Source: DALYDK01 sp031973215 (lineage in GTDB: Bacteria; Patescibacteriota; Saccharimonadia; Saccharimonadales; CAIOMD01). Taken from it: DNA of 64,000 bases. The notes beneath the pieces are model-generated. The model saw only the letters and a program-made list of their open reading frames with translations. It searched no databases and was not told where the DNA came from. Shown here piece by piece: positions 34,570 to 42,760 of this stretch. Both the position numbers and the translations under genes were made by a program. Each line of letters opens with the position of its first letter. The first letter of the stretch is position 1. The stretch lies in NCBI GenBank assembly GCA_031973215.1, contig DALYDK010000002.1:1-64000 (forward strand). Reading direction: 5' to 3'.

Positions 34570-36165
34570 TTATGCTAAAACTCTTATTACTTCCTCTAGG
34601 CTAGTATCTCCGCTAATTGCCCTTAGCACTCCATCCTGAAGTAGCGTAATCATGCCGTCATTTATTGCTATTTTTTCAAGCATAGCTGCCGATATCTGAT
34701 TCTGCGGTTTTTTGAGTTCTTGTTCTAGGCTAGGTGTCATTATTAGAAGTTCTCTTACTGCAAATTGCCCACTAAATCCAAAAGGATTTTCTGGAGAGCT
34801 TCCAGGTTTGTATAGAGTGAGGTTGCTTACATCTGGACGCTCTACATCTGGGGGCAAAGAGTCAACTATGTTTTGAATCCAATCTTTAGTTGCAGAATCT
34901 GGACTATAAGAAATCTTAGATTTATCGTCTAGCCTTCTTAGTAGGCGCTGAGCGGCTACAAGTCTAATGGCAGATACAAACAAAGGATTATCACCAACCG
35001 TATCAAGCATTCTTGTTAAAGCGGCAGTTGAAGAGCTAGCATGATAAGTAGATAGAACTAGATGACCTGTTAATGAAGATTGTAGCGCAGTTTTTGCAGT
35101 ATCTACATCTCTGATTTCTCCCACCATAACAACATCTGGATCGAGCCTAAGTACCGCTCTAAATTTAGTTGCGAAAGCATATGGATCTTCCTGCGAATTA
35201 ACTGGAATTTGAGTTATACCACTAATATTGTACTCAACAGGGTCTTCTAGTGTAATGATTTTTCTCTCAGGATGGTTAAGTTCATTGATAATACTGTATA
35301 GGGTTGTTGTTTTTCCAGATCCTGTTGGCCCTACAAACAGAACCAAGCCACTTGGATGACTAATTATGTCATTAATAATTTCTTTCTCATCCGCCCTTAA
35401 ATCCAACTTATCTAGACTCATAAGTTCGGGGTGCATATTGAATAGCCTCAGAACACAGTCCATACCATAAACTGCCGCTACAGTTTCAACTCTTAAGTTA
35501 ACTTCAACAACTGCGCCATCAGCCATGGTGCTAGTTCTGTTGATGTGTCCAGTTTGAGCGTCAGTTGAATTTGTTGAAATATTAGCACTACTAGCTAAAG
35601 CAGATATTAAATGTCGATACTTTTCAGAGCTTAAATTGGCAACAGGATGCAAAACGCCGTCAACTCTAAATCTAATCCTTGCCCCGTTTTTGTCTGACTC
35701 TAAATGAATATCAGAAGCATTTAACCTGTAAGATTGCTGTACCAAATAGGCCAGCATATCATCTGCCCTAACCTGAGATAAAGTTTCGGAGACGCTACCA
35801 ACCTGCTCTTCTATATTTTCAGAATTTAATGATATTTCATTATATACAACAGCCTTTGGAGGATCGTATCTCTGCATTAATTCTCTGAAGCCACTTTCAG
35901 AAATTAAAGAAAAAGTTACTCTTTGATCAGCAAATCTGTGCCTAAGCTCTTGCATAGTATTTTGAGAAGTTGTGTTAATTATCCCAAAGTGCAAATTATA
36001 AGAATCGCTACTCAGCGGCACTACTTTAAAATTATAAAGTTCTTGAGTACTCAATATATTTTTGTTTATTGGAAGCTGCTGCGCACTGGTATCGAAATAA
36101 GGTAGGTTTAATATTCTTGATCTTCTTAGTGTGCTTTGTTCATCGAGCTTTCTTGCATCGTCCAT
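34570..36165 (-). CDS. Type II/IV secretion ATPase, PilB/GspE family
   Basis: Hexameric ATPase driving type IV pilus extension or type II secretion. Seen: Walker A GPTGSGKTT (~280), Asp box DPVEYNISGITQIPVN, Walker B VVMVGEIRD (~347), His box STYHASSS. The tetracysteine zinc site that normally follows QRLLRR is absent (here LDDKSKISYSP). The N-terminal MshEN-like domain is degenerate or short. No pilC, pilT or pilin gene is in the window next to it. 531 residues. The ATG at 36165 has a TATACT 9 nt upstream and no Shine-Dalgarno. Divergent from the TrmH gene. Confidence 0.9.
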   Translation of the reverse strand: MDDARKLDEQSTLRRSRILNLPYFDTSAQQLPINKNILSTQELYNFKVVPLSSDSYNLHFGIINTTSQNTMQELRHRFADQRVTFSLISESGFRELMQRYDPPKAVVYNEISLNSENIEEQVGSVSETLSQVRADDMLAYLVQQSYRLNASDIHLESDKNGARIRFRVDGVLHPVANLSSEKYRHLISALASSANISTNSTDAQTGHINRTSTMADGAVVEVNLRVETVAAVYGMDCVLRLFNMHPELMSLDKLDLRADEKEIINDIISHPSGLVLFVGPTGSGKTTTLYSIINELNHPERKIITLEDPVEYNISGITQIPVNSQEDPYAFATKFRAVLRLDPDVVMVGEIRDVDTAKTALQSSLTGHLVLSTYHASSSTAALTRMLDTVGDNPLFVSAIRLVAAQRLLRRLDDKSKISYSPDSATKDWIQNIVDSLPPDVERPDVSNLTLYKPGSSPENPFGFSGQFAVRELLIMTPSLEQELKKPQNQISAAMLEKIAINDGMITLLQDGVLRAISGDTSLEEVIRVLA

Positions 36166-36171
36166 ATCTTT

Positions 36172-36246
36172 TTAAGTATATCAAAATGCTATTGCTTTTT
36201 AGCATTAATAGCAATTTATCTGATTCAGGTCACTTGATATACTTAA
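36172..36246. promoter_or_regulatory. Divergent promoters sharing a 13-bp inverted repeat
   Basis: TTGATATACTTAA occurs at 36234-36246 on the plus strand and as its exact reverse complement at 36172-36184, each carrying a TATACT -10 for its gene (TrmH-type at 36251, PilB at 36165). Between the two lies a smaller AATGCTA/TAGCATT inverted repeat. Shared recognition by sigma factor or regulator is possible. Confidence 0.5.
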
Positions 36247-36250
36247 GTCA

Positions 36251-36763
36251 GTGACGGAAATAGCTCTTATATTACCTAATATCAGAAGTACCTACAATGT
36301 CGGTAGTATTTTTAGATCTGCCGAAGTTTTTGGAGTTAAAGAGATTATTATTTGTGGCTACACCCCCTATCCTAAGCTAGACAACGATACCAGAATTCCT
36401 CATTTGGCAAATAAAATTGATAAGCAAATTTCAAAAACAGCCCTGGGAGCGGAAAAACTTGTTCCATTTACTTACTTTACTGAAACCGAAGATGCTATTA
36501 TTTACTCTTTAAAAAACCACTATCGACCCGTAGCACTTGAGCAGCATAGCAATTCTATAGCACTAAATAATTACCAACCCAAAGGAAAACTTGCGTTCGT
36601 AATAGGAGAAGAAGTAGATGGATTGCCCGTGAATGTTTTACAAAAATGCGAAGAAGTTATCGAAATTCCCCAGCTTGGAACTAAAGAAAGCTTAAATGTT
36701 GCTAGTGCTGTGGCCATTTTGTTGTACGATATAAGCATAGGTAAAAAAAATGAAAATTACTAA
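36251..36763 (+). CDS. TrmH/SpoU family RNA 2'-O-methyltransferase
   Basis: SPOUT-fold methyltransferase. The three motifs are present: NIRSTYNVGSIFRSAEVFGV (motif 1), FVIGEEVDGLP (motif 2), EIPQLGTKESLNVASAVAI (motif 3). 170 residues, the small TrmH class without extra N-terminal domain. It starts with GTG at 36251; the -10 TATACT ends 8 nt before it and no Shine-Dalgarno exists, suggesting a leaderless GTG message. The target RNA is unknown (tRNA or rRNA). Overlaps the CAP gene by 14 nt. Confidence 0.88.
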   Translation: MTEIALILPNIRSTYNVGSIFRSAEVFGVKEIIICGYTPYPKLDNDTRIPHLANKIDKQISKTALGAEKLVPFTYFTETEDAIIYSLKNHYRPVALEQHSNSIALNNYQPKGKLAFVIGEEVDGLPVNVLQKCEEVIEIPQLGTKESLNVASAVAILLYDISIGKKNENY

Positions 36764-37445
36764 AACAATTGGCCGAAGTTTCTTAGTTCTGGCTTCTATG
36801 TTATTAATTATTAGCCTTCTAGGTTTTGCCTCGTTAGCATATGCCCAGTCGCAGCCTCTTAATGCAAACCTAATTATTGAAAAAACAAATTTCGAACGAG
36901 AGCTAATTGGCGCCAAAAAGCTGAATATAAATGAAAACCTTATGAATGCCGCGCAAGCTAAAGCTGAGCACATGGCAAAGAATCAATATTTTTCGCATAA
37001 TTTACCCGACGGTACAGCACCTTGGCAGTTCATTCAAAATAGTGGATACGAATATTTAGAGGCCGGGGAGAACCTTGCTATAACCAATCAATCAGACAGC
37101 CAGGTTGTGACAGGTTGGATGAATAGTTTGTCGCATAAAGAAAACTTACTAAATAAAAACTTCGCCGACATAGGAATCGGCATAGCCTACTTCGGTAATT
37201 ATACAAACTATAAAAACACTTACGTTATTGTTGCGTTTTATGGAAAGCCTGGGGTAGAAAATAACGTTCCCTTACAGGTACAGCCCACAAGCCCAGCGGG
37301 AGGATTAGCCATAGTGGAACAAAAAGACTTTATTGGACCTTACGGTATATATGCAATAATTGGCGGTGCACTTCTATTAGCCGGAATAGTAATTGAGCTA
37401 CTCCATATATCTGCTAATCATAAGCGGAAATTAAAAAATATATAA
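36750..37445 (+). CDS. Secreted/membrane-tethered CAP (SCP-like) domain protein
   Basis: Signal peptide or N-terminal anchor (residues ~8-32, ending AYAQS), CAP/SCP domain (about 40-165: NFERELIGAKKLNINENL, AEHMAKNQYFSHNLPDG, WMNSLSHKENLLNKNFADIGIG), and a C-terminal membrane segment (IYAIIGGALLLAGIVIELL). The domain is therefore outside the cell, tethered at both ends unless the signal is cleaved. CAP proteins bind lipids or act on wall or host targets in many organisms; a host-contact role in this lineage is only inference. Overlaps the TrmH gene by 14 nt, probably co-transcribed. Confidence 0.85.
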   Translation: MKITKTIGRSFLVLASMLLIISLLGFASLAYAQSQPLNANLIIEKTNFERELIGAKKLNINENLMNAAQAKAEHMAKNQYFSHNLPDGTAPWQFIQNSGYEYLEAGENLAITNQSDSQVVTGWMNSLSHKENLLNKNFADIGIGIAYFGNYTNYKNTYVIVAFYGKPGVENNVPLQVQPTSPAGGLAIVEQKDFIGPYGIYAIIGGALLLAGIVIELLHISANHKRKLKNI

Positions 37446-37451
37446 TTAATA

Positions 37452-40400
37452 TTAGTGGAGTTTAATATTGCTGCTATCAGTAATTTTTTTAAGTTTATCT
37501 AGTAGGTCAGTGCTTGCATCTACCTTTGTGGGCAATCTTAAGGCTTGCTTAGAAGGGCCTATTACTAGCACGGTCTCGGTATTGCCCGGGGCGGCGTCTA
37601 GCTCTTCTTTGATTTTTTGAAGCAGCTCACTGTCGTCAGTGGAATCTAGCCTAATAAACAATTTTTTTTCGGCCTTAATATTTTGCCCCTCTGGTGGAAC
37701 GCCAGCTAAACCTTCGTTGGTTTTTTTTAATTTTTTATTTGCAGATTTTTTCTTTTTTATTTTCTGAGTTTTACCTAGCGGATCATAAGTTCTTGCTTCA
37801 TCTATAGTAATTTCATAAGCAGAGTCTACCAATATTTTGGGCTCCGTTATAGGGTTTCCTACTTTATCTTTGCCATTTACCTTACCGGTTGCAACTATAA
37901 TTTTATCTTTTTGCCATAAATTGGCGTTATCTTTGTAAGCCCCTGGAAAAACAACTAGCTCTATTTCGTCGCCCGCTATATCTTCAAGCTTAACGAAGGC
38001 CATCTGTTGTCCGTTTTTGGTGGTTATTTGTCTAAGGTCGGCTATGCTGCCTCCAACACTTGCATATGAACCGTCATATTCAGCAGTAACCTCAGCTATT
38101 GGTACTGTTTTTTCTCCTAATATAACTACAAATTCTTCAAGTGGGTGCCTAGATAGGTACAGACCAAGAAGTTCTCTTTCCCACTTTAAATATTCATGGT
38201 CATTATATAAGGCCGAGGAGCTTGGTATGCTAACTTCTAATTTTGGTATCTCAATAGTATCGTCCGCTCCGAACAAATCAGTTTGCCCGGCAGCAGACTC
38301 TTTATTTAGCTTGGCGCCAACAGCCAAGATATTGTCTAATGACTCCAGCAAAGCACCTCTATCTCCAAATCTGTCTAAAGCTCCACTTTTTATTAAACTT
38401 TCCCAAACTTTACGGTTAACCAATCTACCATTTATTCTTGATAGAAAATCCGCTAGGTTTTTATAGGTGCCTTCTTTGTCGCGAACACCAATTATCTCTT
38501 CTGCAGCACCATGACCAACATTTTTAATAGCATCTAAGCCAAACCTAATCTCCTGCTCTTCTTCTAAAGCTTTTGGCACAACCGCAAACTCATGAAAAGA
38601 TTCATTTACATCTGGGGGCAAAACCTTAATGCCCATGTGCTTACATTCGCTTATTTCTATTGCAAGTCTATCTGTGTCATCGTAATCGCTGGTCATTAGT
38701 GCCGCCATAAAGGCCGCTGGGAAATGTGCTTTGAGATATGCCGTCCAGTAAGCCACTAAACCATAACAAGCGGCGTGACTTTTATTGAAACAGTAGGCAG
38801 CAAAATCTTCTAATTGCTTCCAGAAAACTTCCATAAGCTCATGGTTAATTCCACTGTGCTTCTCGCCGCCCTCAATCATTTTGTCTTTCATTTTTGCCAG
38901 CAAATCTGCATTCTTTTTACCAATTGCTTTTCTAAGTGTGTCGGCCTCGCCACCCGTAAAACCACACACCTCTTTAGAAATTTGCATAACCTGCTCTTGG
39001 TAAACCAAAATTCCATAAGTATTTTCTAGCGAATTTGCCATGCTAGGATGTGGATATTCAATTTCTTGCTGGCCATGTTTTCTAGATATAAAATCGTCTA
39101 TAAACTGCATTGGCCCAGGCCTATAAAGAGCAACCATCGCCACTATATCTTCAAAACCTGAGGGCTTCAGATCTTTTAAATAGCGCTTCATGCCGGCAGA
39201 TTCTAGCTGAAATACTCCTGTTGTATCGCCTCTTCCAAGTAGATCATATGTTTTCTTATCGTCTAAAGGAATTTTGCCAATATCTATATCTTTGTTATAA
39301 ACTTTTTTAATTATTCTTAGCGCATTTTTAATTATTGTTAAGTTAGACAAGCCCAAAAAGTCCATTTTTAAAAGTCCCAGTTCCTCTATAGGACCCATTG
39401 GATACTGGGTAGAAACAACTCCTTTTTGGGCCATTTCTAAAGGTACGAATTTTACAATATCATCTGGAGCAATAACCACTCCGGCAGCATGAACGCCGTG
39501 ACTTCTTATAGTTCCTTCAAGTCGTACGGCCATATCGAAAACCTGTTTAGCCTGCTCGTTATTTGTATATTCCGCTTTAAGATCGGGGCTTTCTACAAGT
39601 GATTTTTCTAAAGGAATATGACGTCCCTGAACTGGAGGGGGAATAAGTTTTGCTATTCTATCTGCTTCTGAATATGGAACCTGAAGCACCCTAGCTACAT
39701 CCCTAACTGCAGCCCTTGCAGCCATTCTGCCAAAAGTAACTATATTTGCCACCCTGTCGGATCCATATTTTTCAACACAGTACTGAATAACTTCATCGCG
39801 CCTAGTATCTTGAATATCAATATCAATATCGGGCATGCTGATACGGTCCGGGTTCAAAAATCTTTCAAAAAGAAGATCATACTTTAAAGGATCAAGTTCG
39901 GTTATATTTAGCGCATAAGCAATTATAGACCCAGCAGCCGAACCCCTTCCAGGCCCAAAAACTATTCCTTGGTCTTTGCCCCATTTTATAAAATCCCAAA
40001 TAATTAAAAAGTATCCATTAAAGCCCATTGAATTAATAATTTCGAGTTCAAATCGTGCCCTGTTAGCCACCGGCTCTGGCAGTTTGGCTTTAATTTTTTC
40101 TATATCAGTTTCACTGCTTTCTGGTAAATAATATTTTTGCAAGCCTTGATATACAAGCTCAATTAAATATGATTGTTCGGTTTTGCCTTCTGGCACTGGG
40201 AATTTTGGAATTAGTATTTTACCAAGCTCTATATCAACCTGGCACCTATCGGCTACTTTTTTAGTGTTTTCAATAGCATCAGGCCTATAATCACCCCAGC
40301 GCTCAATAATAACTGCCGGATCCTCTACATGAAGCGGATATTCTTTCAGGCTCATGCGCTTCTCGTCTGCTAAGAATGAGCCGGTACCTACACAGAGAAG

Positions 40401-41105
40401 TATTTCATGAGCATCTTGGTCTTCGTGCCTTAAATAATGAGCATCGTTAGTCACGACAAGCGGAATGTCGAGCTTATCGGCTAAAGATATTACTTTTTTA
40501 TTGATTTCTTCTTGTTCAGCACTGTGTAAAGGGTTATCGGGGTGTCCATGATCTTGCACCTCTAGGTAATATCTATCTCCAAAGATTTTTTTGTACCATT
40601 CGGCTGTTTCTTGGGCCCTTTTTACGTCGTTGTCTTTAAGGGCGTTGCCTATTTCTCCACCCATGCAAGCGCTAAGCACAATTAGGCCTTCGTTATATTT
40701 TTCGAGCAAGTCATGATCTATTCTTGGAAAGTAATAAAAACCGTCTAAATTGGCAATAGTAGACAGTTTCATTAAGTTTTGATAGCCAATATTGTTCATG
40801 GCTAGAATAATTAAATGAAAACGGTTTTTGTCTTTTGCCGGATCTTTATCGGTGTGCTTTCTGGCTGCAACGTATGTTTCGATGCCAATAATGGGCTTAA
40901 TTCCAGCAGCTTTTGCCTCTTTATAAAACTCAATAGTGCCAGACAAAGTGCCATGATCAGTCATAGCAACAGCTTCGGAGCCTTTTTCTTTAATATACTT
41001 TATAAGGTCAGGTATTTTTGTTAAACCATCAAGCAAACTATACTGCGTATGGTTATGCAGATGGACAAAAGAAGACGAATTTAACTTACTAGTTTTAGCT
41101 CCCAC
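37452..41105 (-). CDS. dnaE: DNA polymerase III alpha subunit
   Basis: Replicative C-family polymerase. Domains: PHP (FVHLHNHTQYSLLDG, residues 12-26), polymerase palm with PDIDIDIQD (~423, catalytic Asp), fingers, tandem HhH, OB fold near 1000 (YASVGGSIADLRQI). The extra C-terminal domain ends in a KKLFIRLDSTDD fold. 1217 residues. The start is GTG at 41105, with AAGGA 5 nt upstream. A TATAAT -10 sits at 41135-41140 next to the upstream terminator, so dnaE has its own promoter. No epsilon subunit or clamp loader is nearby. Confidence 0.97.
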   Translation of the reverse strand: MGAKTSKLNSSSFVHLHNHTQYSLLDGLTKIPDLIKYIKEKGSEAVAMTDHGTLSGTIEFYKEAKAAGIKPIIGIETYVAARKHTDKDPAKDKNRFHLIILAMNNIGYQNLMKLSTIANLDGFYYFPRIDHDLLEKYNEGLIVLSACMGGEIGNALKDNDVKRAQETAEWYKKIFGDRYYLEVQDHGHPDNPLHSAEQEEINKKVISLADKLDIPLVVTNDAHYLRHEDQDAHEILLCVGTGSFLADEKRMSLKEYPLHVEDPAVIIERWGDYRPDAIENTKKVADRCQVDIELGKILIPKFPVPEGKTEQSYLIELVYQGLQKYYLPESSETDIEKIKAKLPEPVANRARFELEIINSMGFNGYFLIIWDFIKWGKDQGIVFGPGRGSAAGSIIAYALNITELDPLKYDLLFERFLNPDRISMPDIDIDIQDTRRDEVIQYCVEKYGSDRVANIVTFGRMAARAAVRDVARVLQVPYSEADRIAKLIPPPVQGRHIPLEKSLVESPDLKAEYTNNEQAKQVFDMAVRLEGTIRSHGVHAAGVVIAPDDIVKFVPLEMAQKGVVSTQYPMGPIEELGLLKMDFLGLSNLTIIKNALRIIKKVYNKDIDIGKIPLDDKKTYDLLGRGDTTGVFQLESAGMKRYLKDLKPSGFEDIVAMVALYRPGPMQFIDDFISRKHGQQEIEYPHPSMANSLENTYGILVYQEQVMQISKEVCGFTGGEADTLRKAIGKKNADLLAKMKDKMIEGGEKHSGINHELMEVFWKQLEDFAAYCFNKSHAACYGLVAYWTAYLKAHFPAAFMAALMTSDYDDTDRLAIEISECKHMGIKVLPPDVNESFHEFAVVPKALEEEQEIRFGLDAIKNVGHGAAEEIIGVRDKEGTYKNLADFLSRINGRLVNRKVWESLIKSGALDRFGDRGALLESLDNILAVGAKLNKESAAGQTDLFGADDTIEIPKLEVSIPSSSALYNDHEYLKWERELLGLYLSRHPLEEFVVILGEKTVPIAEVTAEYDGSYASVGGSIADLRQITTKNGQQMAFVKLEDIAGDEIELVVFPGAYKDNANLWQKDKIIVATGKVNGKDKVGNPITEPKILVDSAYEITIDEARTYDPLGKTQKIKKKKSANKKLKKTNEGLAGVPPEGQNIKAEKKLFIRLDSTDDSELLQKIKEELDAAPGNTETVLVIGPSKQALRLPTKVDASTDLLDKLKKITDSSNIKLH

Positions 41106-41134
41106 TAGCTTCCTTTTTTATTTATCTTATTTAT

Positions 41135-41140
41135 ATTATA
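41135..41140 (-). promoter_or_regulatory. Probable dnaE -10 box
   Basis: Consensus TATAAT on the minus strand, 30 nt before the dnaE GTG; the -35 would fall within the terminator stem and is not convincing. Confidence 0.45.
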
Positions 41141-41153
41141 GACTGCTAGCAAC

Positions 41154-41180
41154 AAAAAACCGCCCATAAAGAGCGGTTTT
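41154..41180. terminator. Terminator between the gat operon and dnaE
   Basis: Stem ACCGC/GCGGT (41159-41163 with 41173-41177, extended by A-T pairs) with a 9-nt loop, followed by a six-base T run on the minus strand. Closes the gatC-to-YtxH operon. Confidence 0.8.
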
Positions 41181-41200
41181 GCTTAGTAAAATTAACAACC

Positions 41201-41602
41201 TTACTTATTTAGAAACTTAAATAGGTGATTTTTAGCCTTATTAGCTTCGTCGATAGCTTTGTCGAGGTTTTTGTCGTCAACGTCGCCGTGTCTCATGCCA
41301 CGGTAGACATCTTTAACCTTAAATTCAGCCTGCTTGGCTTGATCTATTAAATACTCCAATTTTTCTTGTGCGCTGCCTCGGAAATTTCCAACTTGGCTCA
41401 TTGCTTGGTCGATGGTATCAGATAAACTTCCTTGAACTTCACTATATCTTTTATCTAGCTCTTCTTTTAGTTTTCCGCTAGCTTTTTTTAGATCATCTCT
41501 GGTTTCTTTGCCACTCTTAGGAGCAGTTAATAAACCTGTTGCTACGCCAGCGCCAAAAGCAACTAGTGCTAAAATTGCAACTGCTTTAGTATTTTTTCCC
41601 AT
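41201..41602 (-). CDS. YtxH domain protein
   Basis: One N-terminal membrane segment with Gly/Ala-rich VAFGAGVATGLLTAPKSGKETR, the family's hallmark GxxxGxLxAPxxGxxxR, then an amphipathic coiled-coil tail of about 90 residues. 133 residues. YtxH proteins are small stress-linked membrane proteins with no established biochemical role. Last gene of the gat operon, 12 nt after the 76-residue membrane protein. Confidence 0.85.
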   Translation of the reverse strand: MGKNTKAVAILALVAFGAGVATGLLTAPKSGKETRDDLKKASGKLKEELDKRYSEVQGSLSDTIDQAMSQVGNFRGSAQEKLEYLIDQAKQAEFKVKDVYRGMRHGDVDDKNLDKAIDEANKAKNHLFKFLNK

Positions 41603-41614
41603 AACTTTGACTCC

Positions 41615-41845
41615 TTATCTTCTTACTATTTTCATAATTAGGTTGGCTATCGCTGCAGGACCCGCAAATTGCTTAACAGTTTTGCTTGCTTCAACAATAT
41701 TGTCTGAAACAATCTCAGCATTTTCTGCAACTCTCTTAAGTTTCGTAAATACAATTATAGCTAAAATACTAGCTACTATTGCTAGTACCAAAAATACTGC
41801 TAATGTAATTGATAAAATAATGACTAGGGTTTGATAGTAATCCAT
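41615..41845 (-). CDS. Small membrane protein, DUF948-like, 76 aa
   Basis: A single N-terminal membrane helix (residues 6-34) precedes a short amphipathic helix (LKRVAENAEIVSDNIVEASKT). Such DUF948-type proteins often pair with YtxH, as here. Function unknown. 22 nt after galU. Confidence 0.75.
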   Translation of the reverse strand: MDYYQTLVIILSITLAVFLVLAIVASILAIIVFTKLKRVAENAEIVSDNIVEASKTVKQFAGPAAIANLIMKIVRR

Positions 41846-41867
41846 AACAATATTATACCACAGAAAT

Positions 41868-42755
41868 TTATTTTAGTCTAGTGTGTAAATAGTGTTTAAA
41901 TTCAGGGCCTATCTGCGGATCGCATAAGGCGTGATCGACCACGGCTTTTAAGTATTTAACCTTATCGCCAGCGTCATGGTAGACGCCTTCAATGAACTTT
42001 CCATATACATCTTCTGTATTAGCAAGTTCATTTATAGCATCGGCCAGTACCAATTCGCCAGAATGGCCAGGTTTGAGCTTAGTTAGAATTGGCAAAATAC
42101 TAGGATTAAGCAAATATCCACTAACTGCAGCGTAATTTGACGGTGTTTTATCGGGACCTGGCTTTTCAATTAATCTGTTAATTTTAAATGCCCCGGGCAT
42201 TATACTTTTGGCAATATCTGCCATACCGTACTTATTAGCATCCTTTGCTTCGACTTCTATTAGTGAAATCACCGAAGCTTTAGTTTTTTCATAAACATCT
42301 AAAAGCTGTTTTGGATGAGGAACTTCACTTCTAAAGAAATCGTCGGCAAAAAACATATAAAATGGCTTATCTTTGTCTAGTAGGTGAGATGCATTAATAA
42401 GAGGTCGTGCATTGCCCTTTGGCGAACCTTTCTGTCTAAGATATATAAAGTTGGCCATTTCAGCAATTTCTCGTATCTGATTGGCTAGTTCTGGTTTGCC
42501 CTTTTGGATTAGTTCGTTTTCAAGTTCATCGCTTCTATCAAAATGATCTTCTATGGCCCGTTTTGTACTGCCCGTGACTATAATAATGTCAGTTACGCCA
42601 CTAGCTACCAGTTGTTCAACAATAATCTGAATAACTGGCTTGTCAATAATTGGCAGCATCTCTTTTGGCATGGCTTTTGTTTGAGGCAAAAATCTTGTCC
42701 CAAGGCCGGCAGCAGCTATGACTGCCTTGGTAGGCAGGTCTCTTTTAGAAGTCAT
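41868..42755 (-). CDS. galU: UTP-glucose-1-phosphate uridylyltransferase
   Basis: Makes UDP-glucose from UTP and glucose-1-phosphate for surface glycans. Seen: nucleotidyltransferase signature KAVIAAAGLGTRFLPQTKAM (GxGTRxLP, residue ~18), MLPIIDKPVIQ, and later FADDFF and LIEKPGPDKTPSNYAAVSGY. 295 residues, normal. Lies 5 nt after gatB, so translation is likely coupled. Confidence 0.95.
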   Translation of the reverse strand: MTSKRDLPTKAVIAAAGLGTRFLPQTKAMPKEMLPIIDKPVIQIIVEQLVASGVTDIIIVTGSTKRAIEDHFDRSDELENELIQKGKPELANQIREIAEMANFIYLRQKGSPKGNARPLINASHLLDKDKPFYMFFADDFFRSEVPHPKQLLDVYEKTKASVISLIEVEAKDANKYGMADIAKSIMPGAFKINRLIEKPGPDKTPSNYAAVSGYLLNPSILPILTKLKPGHSGELVLADAINELANTEDVYGKFIEGVYHDAGDKVKYLKAVVDHALCDPQIGPEFKHYLHTRLK

Positions 42756-42760
42756 TTTTT

